Assembly: GCF_001425005.1 (NCBI RefSeq)
Contig: NZ_LMDB01000037.1
Location: 191,269-255,268, forward strand
Direction: 5' to 3'
DNA length: 64,000 bases
From: Duganella sp. Root336D2
GTDB taxonomy: Bacteria > Pseudomonadota > Gammaproteobacteria > Burkholderiales > Burkholderiaceae_D
The position numbers and the translations under genes were made by a program. Position 1 is the stretch's first letter, and each line of letters starts with the position of its first letter. Positions 1-8,449 of the stretch are shown piece after piece. The notes under the pieces were generated by a model. The model was not told the DNA's origin and made no database searches. It was given only the letters and a program-made list of their open reading frames with translations.

Positions 1-990
1 GAGGTAATCGGCTGCATGGGTGGAAACTCGTTTGGAGGCGTCGGCCAGGTCCAGGCCCAGCCCGACCAGGTTGCGCAGGGCCTGGTCGAGCGTCAGCGTG
101 GAACCGGCCAGGGTGCCGTCGGGCAGGCGCACACCGCCCATGCATTTATGCACGATGTGGCGGCCCAGCATGTACTCGCCATCCGGCATGCCGGTGGCAG
201 CGGTGGAATCGGTCACGCAGTACAGGCGCGGGATGGCGCGCAGCGCGCCCTTGATTGCGCCCGGGTGCACGTGCAGCAGATCGGGAATCAGTTCGGCAAA
301 TTCGGCATGCGCCAATGCGGCGCCGACCATGCCGGGCTCGCGGTGGTGCAGCCCGCTCATCGCGTTGAACAAATGGGTGAAGCCGGTGGCGCCATGGTCC
401 AGTGCTGCCACGCCTTCTTCATAGGAGCCCAGCGTGTGGCCGATCTGCACGCGCACGCCGTGGCCAGCCAGGTCGCGCACCAGTTCCAGGTGGCCGGAAA
501 TCTCCGGCGCCACGGTGATCACGCGCATCGGCGCCAGCTTTTCCAGGCGATGCACTTCTTCGATCGTGGCGGCGCGCGCAAAGTTCGGCTGCGCACCCAG
601 CTTGCCGCTATTGATATACGGGCCTTCCAGGTGGGCGCCCAGCACGCGGGCTTCGCCTTTGCCGCGCTGGCGCACCGCCTTGCCGATGGCGGCCAGCGCC
701 ACGTCGATATCCTCCGGCGGCGCGGTCATGGTGGTGGCCAGCATCGAGGTGGTGCCGTGGCGCGCGTGGATCGCGGCAATCGCATGCACCGCGTCGCCGC
801 CTTCCATCACATCCTTGCCGGCGCCGCCGTGCACGTGCAGGTCGATGAAGCCGGGCAGGATGTAGTCGTCGCTGTTTGATTTCGGGTCGCTGCCGCTGCC
901 CGCGACGTCCTCGATCCGCTCGCCGAAGGAAATGGTTCCGTTCAGCCAGCCGGACGGTGTCAGGATATTACCTTTGATTGCCTGGTTCAT
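1..990 (-). CDS. nagA: N-acetylglucosamine-6-phosphate deacetylase, C-terminus cut by window edge
   Basis: The minus-strand frame is open from an ATG at 990 to the window edge, giving 330 codons; family members are near 380 residues, so roughly 50 C-terminal residues are missing. Amidohydrolase features are visible in order: the HVHGG metal motif at residues 52-56, GAHLEGPYIN near residue 127, a THLFNAM block, and a TDSTAATG segment. The enzyme removes the acetyl group from GlcNAc-6-phosphate in the cytoplasm to give glucosamine-6-phosphate. The start codon overlaps the stop of the upstream gntR gene by 4 bp (ATGA), so the two are translationally coupled in one amino-sugar operon with the kinase at 1725-2594. 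Confidence 0.93.
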   Translation of the reverse strand, partial: MNQAIKGNILTPSGWLNGTISFGERIEDVAGSGSDPKSNSDDYILPGFIDLHVHGGAGKDVMEGGDAVHAIAAIHARHGTTSMLATTMTAPPEDIDVALAAIGKAVRQRGKGEARVLGAHLEGPYINSGKLGAQPNFARAATIEEVHRLEKLAPMRVITVAPEISGHLELVRDLAGHGVRVQIGHTLGSYEEGVAALDHGATGFTHLFNAMSGLHHREPGMVGAALAHAEFAELIPDLLHVHPGAIKGALRAIPRLYCVTDSTAATGMPDGEYMLGRHIVHKCMGGVRLPDGTLAGSTLTLDQALRNLVGLGLDLADASKRVSTHAADYL

Positions 991-1721
991 CGACGCGACT
1001 CCGCTACAAATTCATAATAGTCACTCCGGCAGTAGGAGTGGGTAAGTTCTACCGCTGCGCCGCTCTCCAGGTAGCTCACGCGCGTGATGTGCAGCATGGC
1101 GGTGCCGGGAGCGATATTGGCCAGGCGGGCTTGCTCGGCATTGGCGTTGATGGCGCGGATGTGCTGCAGCGCGCGCATCGGCACATTGCCGCCGGCTTCC
1201 AGGTAGCCGTACAGGGAGCCGTGCACCGTGCCCGGGTCGGGCATGTACATGGCTGGAATGGTCGAAGTCTCGATCGCCATCACCACGTCATCGGCCGTGC
1301 GCAGGCGCTTCAGGCGTGCCACCGGCATGTTCGGCGACAGGCCGAGCGACAACAGCTCGAGCGGCGCCGCAATGCCGATTTCGCGCTGCAGCCAGCGCGA
1401 GCCCGCAGTAAAGCCGCGCTGGCGCAGTTCTTCCGAAAAACTGGTCAGGCGCGACAGCGGCTGTTCCAGCTTGGGCGTGATGTAAGTCCCGGAACCGCGG
1501 CGGCGCGTCAGCATGCCGCGCGCGCACAGCATGTCGATCGCCTTGCGCGCAGTCACCCGCGAGATATTGAGTATTTCCGACAGCACGCGCTCGGACGGCA
1601 GCGCTTCGTTGGCGCGCCAGTCGCCACTCGCTATGCCATCGGACAGCTTGTTAGCCAACTGCATGTACAGAGGGGTGTCGCTGTCGGCGTCAGGCCGGAA
1701 ATCGCTCAACTGGGATAGCAC
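987..1721 (-). CDS. GntR-family regulator with UTRA domain (NagR/DasR-like)
   Basis: This 244-residue protein has an N-terminal winged helix-turn-helix (about residues 10-75, containing LPSERVLSEILNISRVTARK) and a C-terminal UTRA-type ligand domain (about 95-240), the architecture of the HutC/NagR/DasR subfamily. The start is a GTG; its Shine-Dalgarno AAGGAG overlaps the stop codon of the upstream kinase, which supports coupling. Family members are repressors relieved by phosphorylated amino sugars. Its place between a GlcNAc-type kinase and nagA makes amino-sugar catabolism the likely regulon. The probable target is the GGTAT-rich region upstream of the kinase; that link is inference. Confidence 0.88.
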   Translation of the reverse strand: MLSQLSDFRPDADSDTPLYMQLANKLSDGIASGDWRANEALPSERVLSEILNISRVTARKAIDMLCARGMLTRRRGSGTYITPKLEQPLSRLTSFSEELRQRGFTAGSRWLQREIGIAAPLELLSLGLSPNMPVARLKRLRTADDVVMAIETSTIPAMYMPDPGTVHGSLYGYLEAGGNVPMRALQHIRAINANAEQARLANIAPGTAMLHITRVSYLESGAAVELTHSYCRSDYYEFVAESRR

Positions 1722-1724
1722 GGG

Positions 1725-2594
1725 CTACTCCTTCAAATGTTGTTGGATCAGGCGCAGGCCACCCGCGGCCGAATCGCCCCTGGGTGGAACAATCCGCTGC
1801 AACAGGGCAGGCGGCAGGAAAGCGCGCAGCGGTTCACCGAGCCCGCCGCACAGCGCGATCGGCAAGGTGCCGCTCGGGTCCAGGCCATGCGCGATGAGCG
1901 CCACTTGCTGGCCTGCCGCGGACAGGATGCCGTGCGCGGTCGCATCGCTGCCAGCAAACTGCAGGACGACGCGCGCCAGTTGCGCAAAGGCGGTCTGGTT
2001 GGCATTGGCCAGCCAGACCTGGATGCGGTCACGGCTGCCGCCGCAAGCATCGGCCACTGCCTGGGAGAAGGCGCTGCCGGGCACGCGGCCATCGGTAACC
2101 TGCTGCACATGGTTGATCGCCTTCATGCCGATCCAGGCGCCGCCGGCTTCATCGCCGGATGGGAAGCCCCAGCCGCCCACTTCATGGCGCGAGCCATCGG
2201 CATGCAGAATCTCGCCCACGCTGCCGGTGCCCAGCGCGATGATGGCGCCCGGCTGGCCTTCGTGCGCACCAAGCACGGTGGTAAAGGCATCGGTTTCCAG
2301 GGCCACGGCGGCATAACCAGGATTGGCGGCCACGAAATTGGCGGCCCATTGTTTGTTGTGCACCCCGGCCAGGCCCAGGCCAATCGCGATGTGCTCGCGC
2401 GCCGGTTGCGCCAGGCCGGCCGCTTCGAAGGCGCGCGCAGTGGCTTCCTCAACGGCGGCCCACGCATTCTTAATACCGTGCAGCAGGGCGGATGGACCGG
2501 CCTGGCCTTCGCCCAGCAACTGCCCGTTGGCACGCGCCAGGCGTACCCGTGTACCGCTGCCGCCGCCATCGACGCCTATCAGGAATTCGATCAT
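1725..2594 (-). CDS. BadF/BadG/BcrA/BcrD-type ATPase, probable N-acetylglucosamine kinase
   Basis: This 289-residue protein is of the sugar-kinase/Hsp70/actin fold. The N-terminus carries the phosphate-1 loop GVDGGGSGTR (residues 7-16), and ALGTGSVGE near the middle matches the second phosphate loop. Family members phosphorylate GlcNAc or glucosamine with ATP. It is the first gene of a leftward operon with gntR (3 bp gap) and nagA, so kinase plus deacetylase would convert GlcNAc to glucosamine-6-phosphate. No transporter or nagB is visible here; they may lie beyond the left edge. The substrate is inferred from context, and glucosamine is the alternative. Confidence 0.82.
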   Translation of the reverse strand: MIEFLIGVDGGGSGTRVRLARANGQLLGEGQAGPSALLHGIKNAWAAVEEATARAFEAAGLAQPAREHIAIGLGLAGVHNKQWAANFVAANPGYAAVALETDAFTTVLGAHEGQPGAIIALGTGSVGEILHADGSRHEVGGWGFPSGDEAGGAWIGMKAINHVQQVTDGRVPGSAFSQAVADACGGSRDRIQVWLANANQTAFAQLARVVLQFAGSDATAHGILSAAGQQVALIAHGLDPSGTLPIALCGGLGEPLRAFLPPALLQRIVPPRGDSAAGGLRLIQQHLKE

Positions 2595-2623
2595 TTTTTC
2601 AAGGGTTGAAAAGAACTGTGGCG

Positions 2624-2652
2624 ACTATATGAGGAGCACACCAGCTTGTCAA
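2624..2652 (-). promoter_or_regulatory. Sigma70 promoter of the amino-sugar operon
   Basis: Read on the minus strand, TTGACA (2647-2652) is followed after 17 bp by TATAGT (2624-2629). This is a perfect -35 and a 5/6 match -10, 30 bp upstream of the kinase start. Transcription would begin near 2617. Confidence 0.7.
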
Positions 2653-2671
2653 CAGGTATTTAACTGGTATT
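2651..2671. promoter_or_regulatory. Candidate GntR operator, tandem GGTATT sites over the -35
   Basis: AACAGGTATT (2651-2660) and AACTGGTATT (2662-2671) form a direct repeat with an 11 bp period that overlaps the -35 of the kinase promoter. NagR/DasR-type regulators recognise sites built on TGGT(A/C)TAGACCA, so TGGTAT half-sites here are plausible targets for the regulator at 987-1721. This is inferred from motif similarity only. Confidence 0.45.
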
Positions 2672-2745
2672 GTTTAGGTCTGCGGGTAAACGTCGATATG
2701 CAAAGACAAGTCGTTGATTTGTATGTGAAATTGCGCTGGCTGGAA

Positions 2746-2769
2746 TGGTATGCACTTTGGTATGGACTG
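2746..2769. promoter_or_regulatory. Second TGGTAT pair, possible distal operator
   Basis: TGGTATGCAC (2746-2755) and TGGTATGGAC (2758-2767) lie 12 bp apart. The second differs from the TGGTATAGAC half-site of the NagR/DasR type by one base. The pair is about 85 bp upstream of the first, which would suit binding at two places. Confidence 0.35.
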
Positions 2770-2794
2770 TGGTGCCAAAGTTGCAATAGAGACG

Positions 2795-2820
2795 AAAAAA
2801 AGCCCGGCACGTGGCCGGGC
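2795..2820 (-). terminator. Rho-independent terminator of the GIN-domain gene
   Basis: GCCCGGC and GCCGGGC pair around the loop ACGTG (2802-2820). On the minus strand the hairpin is followed by a run of T (complement of A at 2795-2801). It lies 60 bp beyond the stop of the gene ending at 2880. Confidence 0.8.
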
Positions 2821-2879
2821 AATAGGGAGAAAAAGCTAATCGCTGCCGGCGCCTCAGGCGTCAGCAGCGATGTCGTCAA

Positions 2880-4244
2880 TCATTCAGCGTGGGCGCCGCG
2901 ACGGTCGACCGTCACCACACGCTGTTTGTCGGAGATCAGTTGCTGGCCCTGTGCTGCGACCTTGCCTTCCACGTTGACCGTGGCGTTGCCCGGGCCGCGT
3001 ACATTGACTTCGGCCTGTTTGGCCAGCATGTCGCGCGCATCCAGGCTGCCGGAGCCGGTCACCTGCGCATTCAGGGTGCTGGTCCAGCCGCGCAATTGCA
3101 CGCCGCCTGGACCGCTCATGGTGACTTTGACGTCCTTGCATTCCGGTTCGGCATGCAGCTCGCCCGAGCCGCGTACGTCGGCATCCAGCGAATCGCTTAC
3201 CTTGCTCAGGTAGATATTGCCGGGCCCTTTGCTGCGGGCGATGGCCTTGGCCACCTTGAGCTGCTTGGCGTCCAGGTCGCCGGAGCCGCTGACATCGGCG
3301 CTCAGGGTTTCGCTGCTGCCGGACAGGTTCATGCCGCCGGGACCGCTCAGGCTGACGCGGGTATTCTGGGTTTGCAGTCCGCGCGCTTCCAGGTCGCCGG
3401 AACCATGCACTTCGGCGTCGAACTTCTTGATCTGGCCGTTCAGGCAGGCGCCGCCCGGTCCATTCAGCATGGCGCTGACGTTTTCCACCTGCAGGCTGCA
3501 GGCTTCCAGGTCGCCCGAGCCGGAAATCTCGACGCGGATATCGCGGCTGCTGCCACGCAATTCCACCGAGCCGGGACCGCTCAGCACGGCATTCACCTTG
3601 TTGGCACGCACATCGCCCGCCTCCAGGTCGCCCGAGCCGGACAAGACCGCGTTCAGGTCGCCGGTAATGGCCGGTGCGCTGACGTCGCCAGGACCGGTCA
3701 TCACCAGGTTGAAGTTGGCGGTACGCATGCGGTGCAGGTGCATGTCGCCGCTGCCGCTGGCTTTGACGGTCAATTCGGTGGCGCTGCCGGAGGCACTGAA
3801 GTCGCCCGGTCCGGTGGAGATCAGTTTCAAGTCGCTGCCCTCCACGCGTTCCAGTTCCACGTCGCCGCTGCCGCTGTTGCTCAGGGCTTTCAGGCCGCTG
3901 GTGCTGATTTTTACGATCACAGGCTCGCGCTGCTTGCCAAAGCTGAACACCCAGTGGTTGCGGCGCAGCGGCCGCACGTGCAGGGTATCGCCCTGGACCA
4001 CGGTTTCAAGCTGCTCAACCTGGCGTTTCGGGCCGCTGACTTCCACCGCCGGCGCGCCCTGGGCGTTGATCAGCACCTTATAAGGGCCGTCAACTTCTAT
4101 GCGCGAGAACGCCGCCACCGGCCGGTTTTCCCTGGTCGGGGTGTAATCAGCCTTCTTTTCGCTGTCCGGAGGGCTCGCATGCAGGGCCGTGACGCCCAGC
4201 GCGATCAGGGAAACAGCGGCGCCGTAGGTGATCAGCTTATTCAT
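2880..4244 (-). CDS. Secreted GIN-domain (DUF2807-like) beta-solenoid repeat protein
   Basis: The 454-residue product starts with a signal peptide (MNKLITYGAAVSLIALGV, cleavage near ALHA-SPP). After a leader that resembles the start of DUF2807 (ENRPVAAFSRIEVDGPYKV) it is almost entirely repeats. SGSGD-type and SGPG-type turns alternate about every 21 residues from near residue 125 to 430, so each 42-residue unit would give two rungs of a right-handed parallel beta structure. A GTG 12 bp upstream could be used instead; ATG at 4244 is preferred. DUF2807 proteins are cell-envelope or exported proteins of unclear function, and none is assigned here. It is monocistronic with its own terminator. 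Confidence 0.75.
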   Translation of the reverse strand: MNKLITYGAAVSLIALGVTALHASPPDSEKKADYTPTRENRPVAAFSRIEVDGPYKVLINAQGAPAVEVSGPKRQVEQLETVVQGDTLHVRPLRRNHWVFSFGKQREPVIVKISTSGLKALSNSGSGDVELERVEGSDLKLISTGPGDFSASGSATELTVKASGSGDMHLHRMRTANFNLVMTGPGDVSAPAITGDLNAVLSGSGDLEAGDVRANKVNAVLSGPGSVELRGSSRDIRVEISGSGDLEACSLQVENVSAMLNGPGGACLNGQIKKFDAEVHGSGDLEARGLQTQNTRVSLSGPGGMNLSGSSETLSADVSGSGDLDAKQLKVAKAIARSKGPGNIYLSKVSDSLDADVRGSGELHAEPECKDVKVTMSGPGGVQLRGWTSTLNAQVTGSGSLDARDMLAKQAEVNVRGPGNATVNVEGKVAAQGQQLISDKQRVVTVDRRGAHAE

Positions 4245-4437
4245 TTTGATTGTCACTGTTCAGGATTGGTGATGCTGCAACGATATGCGAATTGGCCTTG
4301 CCGCCGCGGCGGAAAAAGACAGACGCGCAAAAACGAGGCGCCAACTGCATTTTTCCGCTACTGAAATGCACACGGTACCGGCCAAAAAGTTGTGATTTCG
4401 CCTTGAAATGTCATAATGCTCGTCAGGAGAGACACTT

Positions 4438-4623
4438 ATGATCAAGTACTTAGGGACCAAAAAGACCGACCAGGGTGGAACGGTATACGTGTTCCTGATC
4501 AATGGTTTGCAGAAGGAAGTCCGCGAAGGTTCCCTGAAGCAATACCCTGGCTGCTACGAAGCGTTGCCTCCCGCGGCCAAGGCCAAGATCAGTGCCAACC
4601 GCGCCTGGATGCAGAAGCTCTGA
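4438..4623 (+). CDS. Small hypothetical protein, 61 residues
   Basis: ATG at 4438 follows AGGAGA with good spacing. The product is a basic soluble protein with no signal peptide or membrane segment. The stop TGA is directly followed by the ATG of the next gene (4624), so the two are very likely cotranscribed and coupled. I recognise no family. Confidence 0.6.
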   Translation: MIKYLGTKKTDQGGTVYVFLINGLQKEVREGSLKQYPGCYEALPPAAKAKISANRAWMQKL

Positions 4624-5097
4624 ATGATGCGGCGCTTCCTTACGGCGGCGGGCCTGCTGGCTGCCAGTCTCGCGGCGCAGGCAGCGCCGCCTTCCCACTT
4701 CGGCGACGTGCTCGGCAACGGCTTGCTGTGCCGCGACCAGACCTCCAACCGTTACTTTTTCGACTACCTCAGCCAGTACTTCGGGCGCCCCTACAAGCGC
4801 GAGGGCGGGGCCTACTGGTTCCGAACCAATGACGCGATCCTGTGGGGCTTTCCCGTGCTGGAGGTGATCATCAGCGACGAGAGCTTCCCCTACAGCTTTG
4901 TCGGCGCCGTGACCGATACTACGCCGGAGGAGCTGGAAAAGGCCATCCTTCGCCAGGATGGCCAAGCCTATGCGAAAATCGACACCTCGCGCTATCCGGT
5001 GCGGGAGTCCAAGCCAGGCAGCCGCATCGTCTATTTCAACACGCGCTCCAAGATATACTGCGCCAAATTCAAGCAACTGCCGCCCGCGCTGCGCTAA
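4624..5097 (+). CDS. Secreted hypothetical protein, 157 residues
   Basis: The N-terminus is a clear signal peptide (MMRRFLTAAGLLAASLAAQA, cleavage before APPS). The mature part of about 137 residues has two cysteines (in LLCRD and IYCAKF) that could form a disulfide in the periplasm, and it is rich in aromatic residues. It starts immediately after the stop of the 61-residue gene and ends 9 bp before gspA, so it may belong to the same transcript as gspA-gspB. No family was recognised. Confidence 0.65.
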   Translation: MMRRFLTAAGLLAASLAAQAAPPSHFGDVLGNGLLCRDQTSNRYFFDYLSQYFGRPYKREGGAYWFRTNDAILWGFPVLEVIISDESFPYSFVGAVTDTTPEELEKAILRQDGQAYAKIDTSRYPVRESKPGSRIVYFNTRSKIYCAKFKQLPPALR

Positions 5098-5106
5098 GCG
5101 CCGACC

Positions 5107-6795
5107 ATGTACACGCAATACTTCAACCTCAAACAGCAGCCGTTTTCGATTGCCCCCGACCCGCGATACCTGTTCATGAGCGAACGGCACCGCGAAGCAT
5201 TGGCGCACCTCCTGTATGGCGTGGGCAGCGGCGGCGGCTTCGTGCTGCTGACCGGCGAAATCGGTGCCGGCAAGACCACCGTCTGCCGCTGCTTCATGGA
5301 GCAGATTCCGGCCGATTGCCGCCTGGCCTATATCTTCAATCCCAAGCTGACGGTGGAAGAACTGCTGCAGTCGGTATGCGATGAATTCGGCGTGGCGCCG
5401 GAGGGGGCCAGCGTCAAATCGTATGTGGATGCGGTCAACAGCTACCTGCTGGAATCCCACGCGGCCGGCCATAATAATGTGCTGGTCATCGACGAGGCGC
5501 AGAACCTGTCAGCCGATGTGCTGGAACAGCTGCGCCTCCTGACCAACCTGGAAACCAGCGAGCGCAAGCTGCTGCAGATCATCCTGATCGGCCAGCCGGA
5601 ACTGCGCCAGATGCTGGCGCGGCCTGAACTCGAACAGCTGGCGCAGCGCGTGATTGCGCGCTACCACCTGGGGCCATTGTCCGAAGCGGAAGTCGGCAGC
5701 TACATCCAGCACCGGCTGGCGGTGGCTGGCGCTGGCGCGGTGGAACTGTTCCCGCGCGGGCTGCTGCGCCGCATCCACCAATTGAGCAAAGGCGTACCGC
5801 GCAGGATCAACCTGTTGTGCGACCGCGCGCTGCTTGGCACTTACGTTGAAAATCGCGCGCAAGTGAATGCCACCATCCTGCGCCGCGCGGCGCAGGAAGT
5901 GTTTGCGGGCGAGAGCGCGCCCATCAAGTCGCGCGCATGGCGCGTGGCTGCCGCCGGCGTATTGACCGGCGCCGCGCTGACGGCCGCCGCCGCGTGGCAG
6001 ATGATGCCAGCCGTGCGGACGCCAGCCGCCAGCGGGCTTGCCGCCGCGCCGCCCGCGGCTGCCCGTAGCGCGCAAGCGACCGGGCGGATTTCGCAAGCTG
6101 CTGCCGCGCCTGCAGCGAGTGCGGCTGCTGCGCCCCAAACCATGGCCAGCGCAGCGCCGCAAGCAGCCGCCGCGCCGGCCATGCCCACAGCCGCGCAAGC
6201 CGCTGCGCCGGCCTGGCTGACGATGGATGCCGCCTTGATCCAGCTGGCTGAAAAGTGGGAGGTGGCGTTGCCCGAAGGAGAGGGCTGTGCCGAAGCGGCC
6301 AAGCGCAACCTGCGCTGCATGCAAACCAAGGGCGGCCTGGAGGAAATCCGCAAGCTTGACCGTCCCGTCATCATCAAGCTGCGCGACGGCCAGGCGGTGC
6401 CGCGCAACGTCCTGCTGACTGCCCTCGACGACAAGAGCGCCACGCTGGTGGGCACACGCGGCAGCGAAAAGGTCCCGCTCGACGCATTGGATGCCCGTTT
6501 CGACGGTTCCTTCACCACGTTCTGGCGTGTGCCGCGCTCCTGGCGCGAGGAAGTCAGCGAAGGTGACAAGGGGCCGGACGTCGACTGGCTGGCGCGTCGC
6601 CTGGCGCAGGTGAACGGGGTCAAGAAACCGCGAGAAAACCAGCCACTATCCGGTGAAACTTTGCGATACTTGCGCGAGTTCCAGCTTGCCCAAGGCTTGA
6701 AGGCCGACGGCGTGGCGGGACCAAGAACTTTCATCCGCCTGTCGCAGCCGGGCAGGGAGACCGAGCCGCACCTGTTGGCCGAGGCGGGTAAATAA
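5107..6795 (+). CDS. gspA: ExeA/GspA-type AAA ATPase with peptidoglycan-binding domain
   Basis: This 562-residue protein has an AAA ATPase domain (residues 1-270) with Walker A GEIGAGKTT at 50-58 and Walker B VLVIDEAQ near 123. A membrane segment follows (about 278-298), then an Ala/Pro-rich linker (300-370) and a C-terminal domain ending in a peptidoglycan-binding fold (about 485-550, with LKADGVAGPRTF). This is the ExeA/GspA layout: with GspB it helps place the type II secretin through the peptidoglycan. Its stop is 1 bp before gspB. The rest of the type II secretion genes are not in this window. Confidence 0.88.
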   Translation: MYTQYFNLKQQPFSIAPDPRYLFMSERHREALAHLLYGVGSGGGFVLLTGEIGAGKTTVCRCFMEQIPADCRLAYIFNPKLTVEELLQSVCDEFGVAPEGASVKSYVDAVNSYLLESHAAGHNNVLVIDEAQNLSADVLEQLRLLTNLETSERKLLQIILIGQPELRQMLARPELEQLAQRVIARYHLGPLSEAEVGSYIQHRLAVAGAGAVELFPRGLLRRIHQLSKGVPRRINLLCDRALLGTYVENRAQVNATILRRAAQEVFAGESAPIKSRAWRVAAAGVLTGAALTAAAAWQMMPAVRTPAASGLAAAPPAAARSAQATGRISQAAAAPAASAAAAPQTMASAAPQAAAAPAMPTAAQAAAPAWLTMDAALIQLAEKWEVALPEGEGCAEAAKRNLRCMQTKGGLEEIRKLDRPVIIKLRDGQAVPRNVLLTALDDKSATLVGTRGSEKVPLDALDARFDGSFTTFWRVPRSWREEVSEGDKGPDVDWLARRLAQVNGVKKPRENQPLSGETLRYLREFQLAQGLKADGVAGPRTFIRLSQPGRETEPHLLAEAGK

Positions 6796-6796
6796 T

Positions 6797-7570
6797 ATGT
6801 CCTACATTCTCGAAGCACTGAAAAAGGCGCAGGCCGAACGCCAGATCGGCAGCACCCCGACCATCCATGCACCCGCGCTGGCCAGCGTATCGGCAGGGCA
6901 GGGCGCGCGCAGCAGGCGCGTGCCAGTGATCGCAGCAATGGCACTGATGGCCGCCGCCATCGCCGGCCTCGCCATCATGCTGGTGCGCCAGCAGCCGGCA
7001 GCCAACCAGCCGCCAGCCGCCGTCGCAGCTGCCCCCGCGGCAACTGCCGCAGCCATCGTCGCCCCTGCGCAGCCACCAGTTTCAGCGCCCGCCGCCCCTG
7101 TCGCTGCCGCGCCCCCACCCATTGACACTGGCATTGCACAACAGGCCGCGACCCCGGCCGTCCAGCAAGCAGCCAGCCAGCGCGTCGCCGACACCCGCGC
7201 CGCGCCGCACGCCGCTGCGCCAGCCGCCACCAAGCAAGCTGGAAGCGCGCCGCGCGGGGCAAGCGTAGCTGCTGCGCCGGCTCCCGCAACAGCCCCTGCG
7301 CCAGCCCGCGCAACGGCCCCGGCACCGGCCCCGCTAGAAGAACAAGTGCAATCCCTGCGCGAGCTCCCCGAGCCAATCCAGCGCGCCATCCCGCAAATCA
7401 CCCTTGGTGGCTACATGTATTCGAAGAACCCCGCCGATCGCCTGCTGCTGATCGACAAAGTCCTGCGCCGGGAAGGCGAAGAAGTCGCCCCCGGCCTGAT
7501 CCTGGATAAACTCCAGCCCAAGCAGGCAGTCTTCAGCTTCCGCGGCTACCGCTACCGGGTGCCGTTATGA
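6797..7570 (+). CDS. gspB: Type II secretion assembly protein GspB
   Basis: The 257-residue protein begins with the typical MSYILEALKKAQAER motif. A single membrane segment lies at about residues 37-57, followed by a long Ala/Pro-rich periplasmic linker (60-190). The C-terminal GspB domain (about 197-257) contains ITLGGYMYSKNPADR and ends FRGYRYRVPL. GspB partners GspA in type II secretin assembly. The stop overlaps the start of mobB by 4 bp. Confidence 0.88.
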   Translation: MSYILEALKKAQAERQIGSTPTIHAPALASVSAGQGARSRRVPVIAAMALMAAAIAGLAIMLVRQQPAANQPPAAVAAAPAATAAAIVAPAQPPVSAPAAPVAAAPPPIDTGIAQQAATPAVQQAASQRVADTRAAPHAAAPAATKQAGSAPRGASVAAAPAPATAPAPARATAPAPAPLEEQVQSLRELPEPIQRAIPQITLGGYMYSKNPADRLLLIDKVLRREGEEVAPGLILDKLQPKQAVFSFRGYRYRVPL

Positions 7571-8088
7571 GCGGCAAGCAGAACGTCGTTGGCGTTACCG
7601 GCCCCTCGGGCAGCGGTAAAACCACCCTGATCGAATACCTGGTCACCGAGCTGGCCGCACGCGGCTGGAAAGTCAACGTCATCAAGCACAGCCACCACGA
7701 CTTCGAGCTCGAGCCGCCAGGGAAAGACAGCGCCCGCTTCCGCCACGCCGGCGCGGCCGAAGTGATGATCGCCTCGCCATATCGTTTCGCCATCATCCAC
7801 GAACTGCGCGGGGCCGACGAACCGGGAGCCGACGAACAGTTGGCGCGCCTGCAACCCGCCGACCTGACCCTGGTCGAAGGCTTCCATGCATGGCAAATCG
7901 ACAAGCTTGAAGTCTATCGCCCCCTCGCCGGCCAGCCGCCGCGTTACCTGGACGATCACACCATTGTCGCCGTCGCTTCCGACCAGCCCGCCCCGGAAGG
8001 CCTGCCACCGCGCCTGCAATGGCTCGACCTGAATCGTCCAGACAGCGTGCTGGCCTGGCTGATTAAAAAAATCCCGCGCCAAGCCTAA
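7567..8088 (+). CDS. mobB: Molybdopterin-guanine dinucleotide biosynthesis protein B
   Basis: This 173-residue P-loop GTPase has Walker A GPSGSGKTT at residues 10-18, the HSHHDFE segment near 40, and TLVEGFH near 104, all typical of MobB. It binds GTP and assists MobA in attaching GMP to molybdopterin in the cytoplasm. It overlaps gspB by 4 bp (ATGA), an unusual partner for mobB, so cotranscription with secretion genes is likely even though the functions differ. Confidence 0.92.
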   Translation: MSGKQNVVGVTGPSGSGKTTLIEYLVTELAARGWKVNVIKHSHHDFELEPPGKDSARFRHAGAAEVMIASPYRFAIIHELRGADEPGADEQLARLQPADLTLVEGFHAWQIDKLEVYRPLAGQPPRYLDDHTIVAVASDQPAPEGLPPRLQWLDLNRPDSVLAWLIKKIPRQA

Positions 8089-8140
8089 AGTTTGCCCAAA
8101 GCTGTCCGTAAATTAGGATAGGTATATCTGGGAGACATAA

Positions 8141-8341
8141 ATGGATGCAATGAGCATTGCAAGGCTGGCAACGACAATGGCCGATACGAGCAATCGTACC
8201 GAGATCGGTTACGCCGTATTGAAAAAAGCACAAGACGTGCAAGCCTCCAGCGCCCAAGCCTTGATCGAAGCGATCCCGCCAGCGCCGGCAGCGGCCAGCC
8301 TGCCATCCCATCTCGGCCAGAACATCAATACCACCGCCTGA
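8141..8341 (+). CDS. YjfB-family small protein
   Basis: The 66-residue product (begins MDAMSIARLATTMADTSNR, with YAVLKKAQDVQ in the middle) matches the YjfB family of short helical proteins, sometimes called putative motility proteins. GGGAGA lies 6 bp upstream of the ATG. It has its own terminator just downstream and stands apart from mobB by 52 bp. Function is not established. Confidence 0.7.
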   Translation: MDAMSIARLATTMADTSNRTEIGYAVLKKAQDVQASSAQALIEAIPPAPAAASLPSHLGQNINTTA

Positions 8342-8367
8342 TCGCGCAAGACGCGCAGGCCACAGGA

Positions 8368-8406
8368 AACCCGCCGCACCGTCACCGGTGCCAGCGGGTT
8401 TTTTTT
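8368..8406 (+). terminator. Rho-independent terminator after the YjfB-like gene
   Basis: AACCCGC (8368-8374) pairs with GCGGGTT (8394-8400), with an inner ACCG/CGGT stem, and is followed by eight T. It separates the mobB side from the bufferin genes. Confidence 0.85.
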
Positions 8407-8449
8407 ATGGTCTAATCCCACACCTGCAAACCTACCGAGGAGACCCTGC

